The notes under the pieces: model-generated | Databases searched by the model: none | The model's input: the letters and a program-made list of their open reading frames with translations, nothing else | Told to the model about the DNA's origin: nothing | Source of the DNA: Endomychus coccineus | Lineage: Eukaryota > Arthropoda > Insecta > Coleoptera > Endomychidae | Assembly (NCBI GenBank): GCA_958510875.1 | Contig: OY294067.1 | Location: forward strand, 231,475,771-231,539,770 | Direction of reading: 5' to 3' | Length of the DNA stretch: 64,000 nt | Shown here: positions 41,741-52,820 of the stretch, piece after piece | Numbering within the stretch: the first letter of the stretch is position 1 | Layout of the letters: every line of letters begins with the position of its first letter | Program-made: the position numbers and the translations under genes

Positions 41741-43903
41741 CAAGGTGTTCCATCTCAGACGAGCCACCCCGTATATTTCTTATCCCATAGTGAGTGGAAA
41801 AATCTCCCGAAACATGTCGAATGATTTTGTTTGGGGGACATCTTTTGACGTATATTTGAAGCTTGAACGAGCAACCCCCTAATAGGGGGCGCTTCAACCC
41901 TTCAAAATTGAATACGGGAGAGGGGTTGAGTGATACGTCATTTGAAAGGTCGTGGAAGCCTCTTTACAACGGCGTATGAAAAACGTGAATTTGATGAACC
42001 GTTTTCGGCAAAAATTAATTTTGTTGCTCGAATGCGCCACGTTGAATATTTTGGTTATTTGTACAATGTACAAGTTCATTTTTTAACCCTTTTTTACAAA
42101 CTTAAACAATCTTCAAAAAATCACATTCGTAAAAAAATTGAATTGTGTTGTCATGCTTACAATGAAAAAAATTAAATCTGCGTGTTTAAATCAAATGTTA
42201 AAATTGTCCTCCATTGACTTCCATACAATAATACAATCTTGACTGAAAACCGTCTCTAACATGGTTCAGCATAATTGGAGTTATTTGACGACACTCATTT
42301 ACAATTCGTTGGCATAGTTCGCCCAAATTTTCAGGCTGAGTCACAAAAATCTTGGACTTAAGATGTCCCCACAAGAAGAAGTCCAGAGGGTTCAGGTCAG
42401 AAGATCGGGCAGGCCACTCCATAGGACCTCTTCTTCCAATCCAACGACTGGGGTATTGCAAATTGAGGTATTGGCGAACTGGTGCGGCGTAGTTAGGAGG
42501 AGCTCCGTCTTGTTGGAAATGCAATTGTTGTTCAAGTAGTAGAGGATCGTTTTCTAATTGTTCAGTTATTAACGGATCAATCGCATTTTCCAACATTTCA
42601 AGATAAATTTCGCCATTTAAATTACCAGGAATAAACAGAGGTCCAATTAGGTGGTCTCCCAAAATTCCTACCCAAACGTTTACCTTTTCCCGATGTTGAG
42701 TGTGAGCTTCTTGAAATACATGAGGATTTGTATCGCTCCAAATTCTACAGTTATGCCAGTTAACCTCTCCATTAAGTAAAACAGTGCATTCGTCAGAAAA
42801 GGAAACGTTGTACAAGAAATTTGGGTTATTGTTGATACGCTCGACCATAATTTGGCAAAACTCTTGCCTTCGATCCCAATCGTCATCATTTAATTCCTGA
42901 ATTAATTTAATTTTGTACGGATGGAACTTGTGTTTATGTAAAATTCTGAAAACGTTAGATTGGCTAATACCGGAAGCTGCAGAAAGTTGTCGTACAGATT
43001 GCGTGTTTGGCATAAGTTGGACATGTCCCAATACCGCCACAGCTGCTCCTTCATCATTAACAATTCCAAAGGGTGCCCTTTTTTATTCATTACTGAACCC
43101 GTCTCCACAAATTTTGGAATCAATTCCATTACGTACTTATGGCGAACGCTACGTTCAGGATGGTTTTCGTTAAATATCCTTGCAGCCGCTCGGGCATAAT
43201 TTTGATTTTGGTAATAAAGGCTAACCAGCTCAACACGTTCTTGCAATGTGTACACCATATATTTCGAAATTTTAAACAAATCAGCAAAGTAGTAACTCAA
43301 CAGATTGATTATAATCATGAAATGATCGAAGAAACATTAAAACCAGATAAACACCTTCTAAGAACAAAAAATGAAGGCAACATAAGGAAATGTTCTGCTG
43401 TTTTTTTATTTATTAGTTTGAGAGAATGTATTATTGTATGGAAGTCAACGGAGGACAATTTCAACATTTGATTTAAACACTCAGATTTAATTTTTTTCAT
43501 TGTAAGCATGACAACTCAATTCAATTTTTTTACGAATTTGATTTTTTGAAGATTGCTTAAGTTTGTAAAAAAGGCTTAATAGAAATGAGCTTGTACATTG
43601 TACAAATAACCAAAATATTCAAGGTGGCGCATTCGAGCAACAAAATTAATTTTTGGCGAAAACGGTTCATCAAATTTACGTTTTTCATACACCGTTGTGA
43701 AGAGGCTTCCAAGACCTTTCAAATGACGTATCACTCAACCCCTCTCCCCTATTCAATTTTGAGGGGTTGAAGCGCCCCCCATTAGGGGGTTGCTTGTTCA
43801 AGTCTCAAATATACGTCAAAAGATGTCCCCCAAACAAAATGATTCGATGTGTTTCGGGAGATAAGAAATATACGGGGTGGCTCGTCTGAGATGGAACACC
43901 TTG
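41741..43903 (-). mobile_element. Complete DDD transposon with ~480-500-bp inverted repeats
   Basis: The element starts CAAGGTGTTCCATCTCAGAC, ends with the inverse, and is flanked by TA (41739-41740, 43904-43905); length 2163 bp. The inverted arms run 41741 to about 42240 and about 43425 to 43903, and include shared blocks such as TGTCCCCCAAACAAAATGAT. The minus-strand transposase (42198-43258) fills the centre, and its last codons lie inside the left arm. Arms differ by scattered substitutions, so the copy is not brand new. Confidence 0.92.
42198..43258 (-). pseudogene. IS630-Tc1-mariner superfamily transposase (DD41D by count), one frameshift
   Basis: Starts MVYTLQERVELVSLYYQNQN with an N-terminal helix-turn-helix of the DUF4817 type (ARAAARIFNENHPER), then, after a single frameshift near 43070, GHVQLMPNTQSVRQLSAASG (second HTH), VSFSDECTVLLNG (first Asp), VNVWVGILGDHLIGPLFIPG, HFQQDGAPPNYA (second Asp), WIGRRGPMEWPARSSDLNPL with DFFLWGHLKSK (third Asp) and a C-terminal YCMEVNGGQF. 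I count 41 residues between Asp 2 and Asp 3. All three acidic residues are present and the only obvious lesion is the frameshift. About 353 codons in total. It is related to the relic at 56642-57230. Confidence 0.9.
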
Positions 43904-43905
43904 TA

Positions 43906-44626
43906 TATACTTCTGCATAAATAATTGTGCATGAATACTTCATTTGGGGATTTAACATTGCGTCTGTAAAAATGTATGCCAAAAATTAATGCACATTGAT
44001 TCAAGAATTGTCATTTTTTTGGACTTAGTCACAGTGAAATGGATACATTAATTGTATGTAAACACTTTATCTACTATTACGAGTCCTGCCAATTATTCAT
44101 AACAGATATTGATCTTTCGAATGACTATTTCATATAATCGACAGTTGAAACGAAATATGAAATAATCTCCAATTAAATTGAGTAGATTCATTCATTATGT
44201 ATGGAACCCAAAAATTTGATTTTCACTAATTTTATTTTTCAACGATATTTGCGCATTATTCATAATCGATCTTCCAAACAATGATTCGATTCTTCCAAGC
44301 GATTATTTCGATTATTGGAATAAATCGATTATGCGTTCATCCAATCAAACGATGTGCCATAATAAAATATATTGAACTTCATGTTGGAATTGATGTCTGG
44401 TGATATCAATCATTATTGAAGTATATTCGCGGAAGGTCGATTTAGCGTTAATACATTATATACTAGCTGTTGTCCGCGAGCTACGCCCGCAGAACCAGCT
44501 AATATTCATAGAGGAAAGCGTCAGATGATCCGCCAGAATAGCATTCACCAAGTTTCAATATCCAATAAAAATATTTCTAATAAGTAGCTGGAGACTGTGT
44601 TTTACTCTACGGCATTTGAAAGAATT
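43906..44626. other. Intronic sequence with a dispersed-repeat head
   Basis: At about 44464 the sequence CTAGCTGTTGTCCGCGAGCT, then ACGCCCGCAG, resembles a motif I remember as common at the start of dispersed arthropod repeats. The rest is AT-rich and unrecognised. A GATTTTCACTAATTTTA fragment at 44218 matches the arm of the 18/38/59-kb MITE. Confidence 0.4.
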
Positions 44627-45501
44627 GACTAGGCCAGGTATTTAAGAAGGAAAATCGACGATTTTTGTCCGAATTCCGGCGAGCTCTAATTTTGGTCCAT
44701 TCTTACGTATTTTCACGCGCAGAACACGATGGTGTAGTTCAAATTTATATTAACCCTGTGCTGGAAAAACTATGCTTGGACTTGAAATACTCCTTATGGA
44801 AACTTCTGATAGAACCTATAATTTGGATTTCGTGAAAAATGTCTAACCTCAAAACATTTGGATTTTTCGGTGGTCCAAAATTTTCAAAATGGCGCCAAAG
44901 TTATGTCTTCAGATCAAAATGCTTGAATTTAGGATATTAGGTGCAGAATGATAAAATCTTTTGAATAAATTTGCTTTTGATCGATAACAAGAGTACTTCG
45001 TCTGAAATTCGCAAAATACGGATTTTTCAAAATGGCCAATTTTGGCGCCAAAAAATAAGGTATGTTAAAAAACCAATAACCTGAAAAAATAGAAATTAAA
45101 ATACCATCTTTTCACAGAAACAGGGTATGAAAAAACGAAAACTCTCTGACATATACTCAAATTATCAATGTGCCAAAAACACACTAAATGGGCCCTATCT
45201 TGGTCCCACGACCTCGAATCGACTTCGGATCATAGCCAAAAATTGCGTATTAATTTATTTCTCCAACAACTTTTGTTCCAAACATTTTTTCATACAACTC
45301 ATAGTTTTGCCTCAAAACGCAAAAAATCGAAAAATGGCTCTTTTTTGGGTTCAAAAAATGGACATAGTTTTTCAAGCACAGGATTAATCCAAATTTAAAC
45401 TCCGCCGTCTTGTTCTGAGCCTCAAAATACTAAAGAATAGACCAAAATTAGACCTCACCGAAATTCGGGCAAACAAATTCCTCAAATGCCTGGACTAGAC
45501 A
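44627..45501. mobile_element. Foldback element, arms GACTAGGCCAGG / CCTGGACTAG
   Basis: The left arm reads GACTAGGCCAGGTATTTAAG, GTCCGAATTCCGGCGAG, CTAATTTTGGTCCATTCTT and CTGTGCTGGAAAAACTATG. The right arm carries the inverse of TCTAGTCCAGGCATTTGAGG, GCCCGAATTTCGGTGAG, CTAATTTTGGTCTATTCTT and CTGTGCTTGAAAAACTATG. Arms are about 160-170 bp or more, roughly 80% similar by eye, around about 500 bp of unrelated AT-rich sequence (open frames 45127-45398, no motif). Ends and target site were not settled. Confidence 0.7.
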
Positions 45502-48500
45502 GGGATATCTCTGATATGGGATGGTTAGTCACGGACATTATGTGACTGTTAATGAATCAGCTGCCAGTCATGTGAATATTACCTGTCTATTTATGGGTTA
45601 TGTGTTGTCTATCGTAGCATAGATAATCTCAACTGTGATGATGATTCACTAATCTATGGATCTGGTTGTCATGTAAATTGTACGTGATTATATCAGCAGT
45701 CACTAAAGTCAAAATGTATGGAATTATTTTAAGGCCGTTTAGGATCGAGTTTCGGAGTTCCGTTCTTAACGGGGACCTACGCCGTATAAGGAACATGTCT
45801 ATCAAGTTTCGAGTGGGTCCGTTTTATAATTTCCAAGATTTCGTGATGAGTATGTCTGTCATTCAGTCAGTCAGAGTCAGTGAGTGACCATGTGTTCGAA
45901 AAAGTTTAAGAACACATTATTATTTATTTATTCCCACAAGCTCATGTTTTTGGATTACTTTACAAAAGTGTTCCATAATTGACTTTAATAATTTTGCAAC
46001 ATTAAGCATTTTACTGAATGTACAATTGAATTAATCTCGTACTTGATAAGGTTCAATTTTCAAAGTAAAAGAAAATAATTTATTTCCAACAGTGCACAAC
46101 GCTCTCAAAGTTGAATTTCAATCTTCAAATAAATTTGATCATGGGCAGGTATGACATTTTGTCACAAAAAGATTACCGCCCAAAGAATTACTTGTGCGCG
46201 CGGCGTTAGTGCGCAAGTACTTCGACTCGACACTCCGTCTATCACGGGAGTTTGGTTTCCTGTCTTTGGTCTTGTTGGCAATTCATTAACATGGAACTGT
46301 GGTTTGATAGATATCAAGCTTTCTGTGTTAGATTGTACTACAAAAATTATGACTCCGCAACATTTGTACAAAAATCGCAATTGGTACAATATGCCCTTCA
46401 TATTATATGCTTGAGCAATCAATTTATAGGTTCAATTGTCATAACCCGCAGTTCAAATGTGCTGTATTGAAAAATATCTCTATATAGTATTGAATTATTG
46501 GTAAATGGTGAATGAATAGTTGGTGGTTCCCGCATATATCGAACGGCCGACTATACCCCCACCTGTGGGACAGTGATGACAAAGCTTCTTACAAACCGGG
46601 ACAAAGCTTTCTACAGTTTTCTCAATCTATATAGTATTGAATGACTGATTGCTTATAGCAGAAAGTCTGCCTACCTTTCTTTAAGAGCTGTAATATTATT
46701 ACGAAAATCTTTCACACTAGAACCACTCTGCGTCCTGCGTCAGCATTATTGAACGAAAGAAGCCTATCAAATGAACATAAAACAGTTGAACATTTTTCTG
46801 TGGAAACGACATATTTCATTTCACGATAGACGCCACTGATATCGCTTGGAATAAATAATATATTTTGGTGAATACTATAATGCTTACGTTTACGTTTCGT
46901 CATAAACAAAACTATACAAGTAATATGCATATTATATCTCTATAACCTATGTTGATGATGTATTTAATTATTGCATTCTTGGCAAGGATAAATATTAGGC
47001 TCAATTAAGATGTATTATGCTTCTAGACTACTTACTTCCGAGCATAAATGAATTTCTAAACATGAAAATTCTACGCGTACCTTATTTTATGTTTCCATTG
47101 CTATTAGAATATGTAAATAATGTTGTTTTCTTGTTCTCATAATAATATACCTACGCTGTTTCGAAAATTTAATTTTTGCACAACTATCAAATCAAGTTGA
47201 CATTTGTAGTCGATTAACTGAAAGTTACAGTACAAAAAATGTTGTTTGTATTCTGTTTTCGAAATTCGAGTGAATATTTAACCTCGAGCCGCGGTCTCGG
47301 TCAAAAACTAACCCCCTCATATGCCATTAAAAAAAATATTATTATTATTACTGATTTTACATACTATATTCTTTACCCTAAATTTCATTTATTCATTAGC
47401 GTTTCCATTTAGAAAATACTGATTGATGACTGTGATTAATAAAATGCAAAACGCGCCGGTGGTTTAAGAAAAACTACAAAAAACAAAATTAGTCTTATCC
47501 GTGATAGTATTATAAAAAGCAGAATACCAGACTACATTATGAACTAATTGTATGCTTCAAAAATATCTATCAAAGGCATACGAATTTCTCGGTACCAGTT
47601 TTTTTTGTTGCGAGTCTTGTTCTTTCTGATTCATATATGCAGCAACTCAATCTTCATATTCGATATTGTAGATTTTTAAATATACTTTGTTTTGATTTCA
47701 ACTTAATCTAAGAGGAATATAGGAAGTTTGGTGTTCTACAAAATATTTGTTTTGATTTACTGATATTTTTCAAAGAAATATATTAGTCATTATTACCATT
47801 CAAATGGTGTGAATATATTAACACTAATGCTTTTCTAATAAATGTATGTTTCAGAATTCAGCCCATCATATATTCATCGTCATACTCGCTGCAACTCGTA
47901 ACTGTTTTCTTCTGTGATAAACTATTCAATACCTGTATTGAATAGCTTATCAATTATTGATTGATATGCTCTGAGCTTATATGATGATAAGTTTATAGAA
48001 GTATAGTAGATTATCATGTCAGCACTTGGAGGTTCATAATAAATTGAAAAACTATGTTTATTTTTGTGGAATTCTTATTATATTTTCCTTTCGGAAATTC
48101 AATATTATTCTACATCATAAATAAAGGTAATAAGGAATGTATTAAGCTGATATGTGGTTGTTGTCCAACCAATTTATAGTACATGACAATTTCCCATCGC
48201 GACGCTAGTGTTGTCCTTTGTATCATTATCATCAACAGTAACTATGATTCTACTAATTCAGTCAATAAACATAATATACGGAATACTGAGCTGGCTTGAA
48301 GTTCTTGTGCATCATGACAATGAGCTGTGTATCCGGCTCTTCCTCCTCGTATTAGTTTTCTCCCTGAAGGGGGCTATAATGGTCTTGACAACGTTTCGAC
48401 AGAATCACATCTTCTATCTTCAGTCCTTGGTTGACGCTAGCGTAACTCGTACTGAATAGTTCAGTTGAAGGGATATCAAAGAAACAGTAACACTGGCATC

Positions 48501-49287
48501 TGGGTGACTCTCAGGATGATTTATTTTTGGAATTTTCAAGAATAGAAGAACTATGAAATCATTGCATTTTGTGTGATGTCAAGGTGTTTAGTTCATATTT
48601 TCAAAGGACTCCGAATGAATCCAGCTCCACAGGAACACGACTGAAGGCCAACTTCGTAAATACCATTACAGTGATGGCATCCTCAGGGCAGAAATGCCAC
48701 CTACCATCTCGTAAACATAATAGTATATTAAAGAGCTAGTTTCATCAAGCATTAGGCGCTAAATTGATTAATGAAACTATTTTTTATACTATTCTATTCC
48801 GTATTTTCAAAATGCATTTCTGAGAAATTTTGAATCAACTTGATGAATATTTAGTTTGGGGTTTTTCCTTTGAGAACGCGTATTTTTGAAGTATCTGGCA
48901 TTTCAACAATTGTTCATTTTGATTATTAAAAGTAATTTGTTTATTTACCGCTCTGGTTGCGGGGGCATTATCTACACCATTGTGAGCTGGTTGCGTGATG
49001 CGCGACGGGTAACAATTTCCCCAAATTTAAAGCACGCCATGAAACATTTCCCAGTAAAAAACATAATAGCATAGAATATGTTTAATTTGACGCTGCTCTC
49101 GTGATGCTTGCTTCGTGCGCTGGTTTCGTATTTATAGACTTCCCGGTACCGGTACCCGAACAAATCCAGGTAGAAAATTGTGACGTTATATATGTGTACA
49201 AAGAAGGAATATCAATGACATTTCAAGCACTAACCTAATATTCCCAAAAATATTAGAAAAATAAAAATTCAACCCTTGAAAAATTTT
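45502..49287. other. Intronic sequence, one short palindrome
   Basis: About 3.8 kb without a recognised gene or element. Open frames at 45666-45887, 46151-46414 and 48208-48459 show no motif. At about 49110-49155 the minus strand has TCTATAAATACG followed by CGCACGAAGCAAGCATCACG, which resembles a core promoter remnant. A short palindrome lies at 47915-47952. Confidence 0.45.
47915..47952. repeat. 38-nt near-perfect palindrome
   Basis: TGATAAACTATTCAATAC then CTGTATTGAATAGCTTATCA. The core stem CTATTCAATAC/GTATTGAATAG is perfect with a 2-nt loop. Confidence 0.9.
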
Positions 49288-50110
49288 GCAAACTAACCTG
49301 CGATGACCTTGCCGCTTGAAGTTTTGAACCTAAGCTATTTTTGGAAGCAAAAGTAGGATCTACATTGAATTCTGTATATGAAATAGCAGCTACAGTATTA
49401 CCTCTAAGGGGGTTTATTCGGTTACATAAGTATTAACTTACTTCGTAAATCAATACCGAAGAGCCAAAGAGAATAACATTTCAGGTAAAAAATAAAAATT
49501 CACTCTTTTATTAGAAATGCACCAAAAAAGCAGAAAAAATTGCTTGTTTAATACACTATGTGTTATTATTAATATTACCTTTCCAATGTTGAGTAGTTGA
49601 TTGTAAAATCGTGGGGTGCTTTATGCTTCTCATAGAAATATAACCAGAAGGCGCGGAGAACTGTAATCAGAAAGCACCCGAAGATTTTACTCTCAACTAC
49701 TTCATTGGAAATGATAATATCGAAAATAGCACATAGTGTATGAAACAAACCACTTTTTTTTCGTTTTTTAGTGTGTTTCTAATAAAAGAGTGTATTTTAA
49801 TTTTTTAAATGTACCTAATGTTATTCTTTTCGGCACTTCGGTATTGATTTATGAAGTAGTATAATACTTATGTAGCAAACTAACCTGCAATGACCTTGCC
49901 GCTTGGAGTTTTGATTCTACCTATTATTGGAAGCAAAAGTATGTTAGCTGGTTTCCCGCTTCGGCGAGCAACACTGATACAGGATCTATATTGAATATAT
50001 ACTACGCTACTGGGATTTATTCGGCTACATATTCACATACCTATTATGTTACTTCATAAATCATTAAATCAATACCGAAGTGCCAAACCGAATAACATTA
50101 CAGTAAAAAA
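49288..50110. repeat. Palindrome flanked by ~220-bp direct repeats
   Basis: Direct copies start CAAACTAACCTGCGATGACC (49288) and CAAACTAACCTGCAATGACC (about 49878), continue TTGCCGCTTG and TGGAAGCAAAAGTA, and end in AATCAATACCGAAG with CCAAA and GAATAACATT. Between them a palindrome (about 49440-49870) turns this last block back on itself (AATGTTATTCTTTTCGGCAC, TTCGGTATTGATTTA), with the centre near 49650 including a CACTCTTTTATTAGAAA arm pair. So the CCGAAG arm occurs three times, twice forward and once inverted. No coding capacity. Likely nested non-autonomous elements. Confidence 0.75.
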
Positions 50111-50715
50111 AAATAAAACCTATGAGTGATTACTTTTATAATATGTATTCATTTTATGTATGATCTATTACATTAGCCACAATCATCTTTATGCGTGTCC
50201 ACGCAATCTGATTATTCCATCTGATGCATTACCGTTACCTAGATATCACGTGCTTGAGTACTTGCGAAAAGAGAAGCGAGGGATTGTGAGAGAATGCTAG
50301 AAATGGCTCAAACACTCTCAGGCGCTAACAAATATGAAGCTAATATAAGCATGTTGATTAATTCATTGTAAATTTATTCTATATATTTTATGAAAAATTG
50401 TAACCAAAAAGTGAATGATATTATATTATTGTATTGTGGTGCGAAATGCATTCATATGCAAAGTTGAAAATAAATATGATAATTAGAACTCAATTAAAAT
50501 TGACTTCTTAGATTTGCGTACATACTTATTGGAGAACCTGATGAGGTTGTTAAAAAAGAGATTAAATGGGGACTTCCTGAATACTTATTTCAATTGTATG
50601 TTTACCTAGCTTATCAATGAATTATTTTAGTCTGGCAAAAATGACTGAATTAGAATATGATTTAGTGTTTACATAATAATGCAAATAACATAATTATTTT
50701 TTTCTTATCTTACAG
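50111..50715. other. End of the 26.5-kb CaMKII intron
   Basis: No feature recognised. It finishes with a pyrimidine-rich tract and the acceptor TTTTTTCTTATCTTACAG (AG at 50714-50715). Confidence 0.6.
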
Positions 50716-50854
50716 GGTTACGGGAGGTGAATTATTTGAAGACATAGTGGCGAGAGAATTTTATTCAGAAGCGGATGCCTCACATTGCATACAACAGATA
50801 TTAGAATCAGTAAATCATTGTCACCAAAATGGTGTAGTTCATAGAGATCTCAAG
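50716..50854 (+). CDS. CaMKII: CaMKII exon (hinge to catalytic loop)
   Basis: This 139-nt exon completes a split Leu and encodes [40 protein letters not shown] and VHRDLK. It covers the hinge, helices D and E, and the HRD catalytic loop with the catalytic Asp of HRDLK. The exon ends exactly after the Lys, in phase 0, and the next exon starts PEN, giving the invariant HRDLKPEN. The donor is GTAACT. No lesion is present. All residues match what I recall of insect CaMKII. Confidence 0.97.
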
Positions 50855-52818
50855 GTAACTTTACAAACTTCTTGTTCGTAATAAATTAGACAATGTTGCG
50901 CCGTTTAACAGTTGTGAACTGTTTACTATTGTTCTTGCCCGACTGCATTATCTTGATTTGTAACATCGTTTACTCTGCAAACTTTCCACCAGTTGAATAT
51001 TATCGACGTGCAAAATAACAATCACCTGAAATAACTGTTCGTGACGGCATTTTGCGAATCTATATAATGTTATTTTTGTACCTTATATTCAGGGATGCAT
51101 CCAGAACAACATTTTGATATAGTATTAGATCACGGCAATACTTTGTCAACACGATACACATTGTGTTGAAATGCATTCATTGCAATTTTACAACACACAT
51201 CATCATCTGTGATGTATGTTGAAATTCAGCAAACATGTTAAGATATTTACATCTGGATATCGCCCTTATCGTAAATAAGTTAAACATTTTCAGATTTTGC
51301 TTCACACATTTCTTGTCTCATCTAGTCCTGCGGCATCTTTACAAAAAATTAACTTGAGCAAGAGTAAGAAGATCTTGCCGATCATCCAATTCCATATTTT
51401 AAAAGCTTACTAAGAGAATTAGAAATAAATAAATATAATCATTTATCACATGTTGGCTTTAGTCAGATAACAATGATAATGTCTTTCTAGTCCAGATCGA
51501 TCAGTAACATCACAAACTTATAGTTCCAGACAGCTTCTCATAGAGCCCATCAATGGAACGAGCAAGTTAGAAACGTTACTGAAAGATCTCTGATGAAGGT
51601 CAACAACATGGTAAAAACACTAAAAGTATTTCGCGTCAAGTGGACTTCATTCCAATTGATATCTCTATGAGTTGATATAAGTGAATCTAAAGATTTCTGA
51701 ACGTTAGTAATTTCGTATTGAATAATGAAAGAGTAAATAATATAACCTTCATCAATAATTCCAAATTGAAGATGGATAATTTGAAAGAATTATTCAATTA
51801 AGCAAACTGCGTAATTAATATGTAAGGCTAATGTGCAAACTTGGTTGAATTAATAGTTTATAAACCAACCGTTGGCTATTTTGATAGAAAACGCAATTGG
51901 AAATAAATTAGGTTCAGTCCTCTAGGTGCTTCATTCGATGATTAAATAATCAATTATTGAAGTAATCATTCCAGCAATGTATTTATGTAAATTATAATTC
52001 TTATACTTCCTAACTCATAATGGCATTAAATTATAATCAATTCTATTTTATTATAGCTAAAAGTAAATTCCTAGCTTCTATTGCATCGTTAAGTATTTAT
52101 TGAGTCGTAGATATGAGAATACTATGTTAACTGATCGTTATGTCTCATTAACGATTAATTAACCCGTAGTTACCACCTCCATATATCATGTAGGGATAAA
52201 TTGAATATCATTTTGAAACCATATTAAACAGAATAGTAGCATACCTTTGAATGTTCAAACCGATATTTATGATACACCAATCAATAACTTCATCAACACA
52301 TTTTCTGGGAAGTGTCTCCAATCACAGATACTCCCAATTACATAGGTACATATGGGTTAAGATTTGAAAAATAAAACTTGAACAAATTCACTTAATAATT
52401 ATTTCTAAGGGTGCAGAATCGAGTTTACTTTTGTACGCGACATACCTTTACCTTCATGTAAGGAGCTATATCGCAATTATCATCCCGTTTCCGGTATCCT
52501 CGATGTTCATCTTTCTTCTCTCGTCTTCCAGTGATCCATGCAGCCTAGCGATAATCGTATCTTTCGTATGCGACGTTGACACGTTGACTTCCATTGTTAT
52601 GACATTCACTAGGTGTATATTCATCCAAAATGAATATTAACATGTAATTGAAACACGAATGTCGTACATTATGTTATGTATACTATGTATTAACAATTTA
52701 TTGTTTCACCACACAGTGATATGTGTTATTTCTTAACCCATTTTATATTCGGATGTCAATACATTGTTATTCAAATGTTGATTTTGTGTTTTATTCAGGA
52801 ATTATTCCTCCATTTTTA
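50855..52818. other. CaMKII intron (5' part), one decayed repeat
   Basis: AT-rich. Apart from the degenerate hammerhead-family repeat at 51495-51600, nothing was recognised. The 69-codon open frame at 52431-52640 has no motif. Confidence 0.5.
51495..51600 (-). repeat. Degenerate copy of the hammerhead-bearing repeat
   Basis: AGTTCCAGACAGCTTCTCAT, AGAGCCCATCAATGG and AACGAGCAAG align with AGTTCCAGGCAGTTGTTTCG, CATGAGCTCATCAGTG and AACGAGTAAT at 15753-15807. CTCTGATGAAGGTC at 51589-51602 on the plus strand may be the start of an inverted partner. The ribozyme boxes are mostly lost. Confidence 0.45.
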
Positions 52819-52820
52819 TA

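Noticed and set aside
46151..46470. Three overlapping open frames, both strands
   Set aside because: No motif, no splice or repeat context; mutual overlap on both strands indicates chance.
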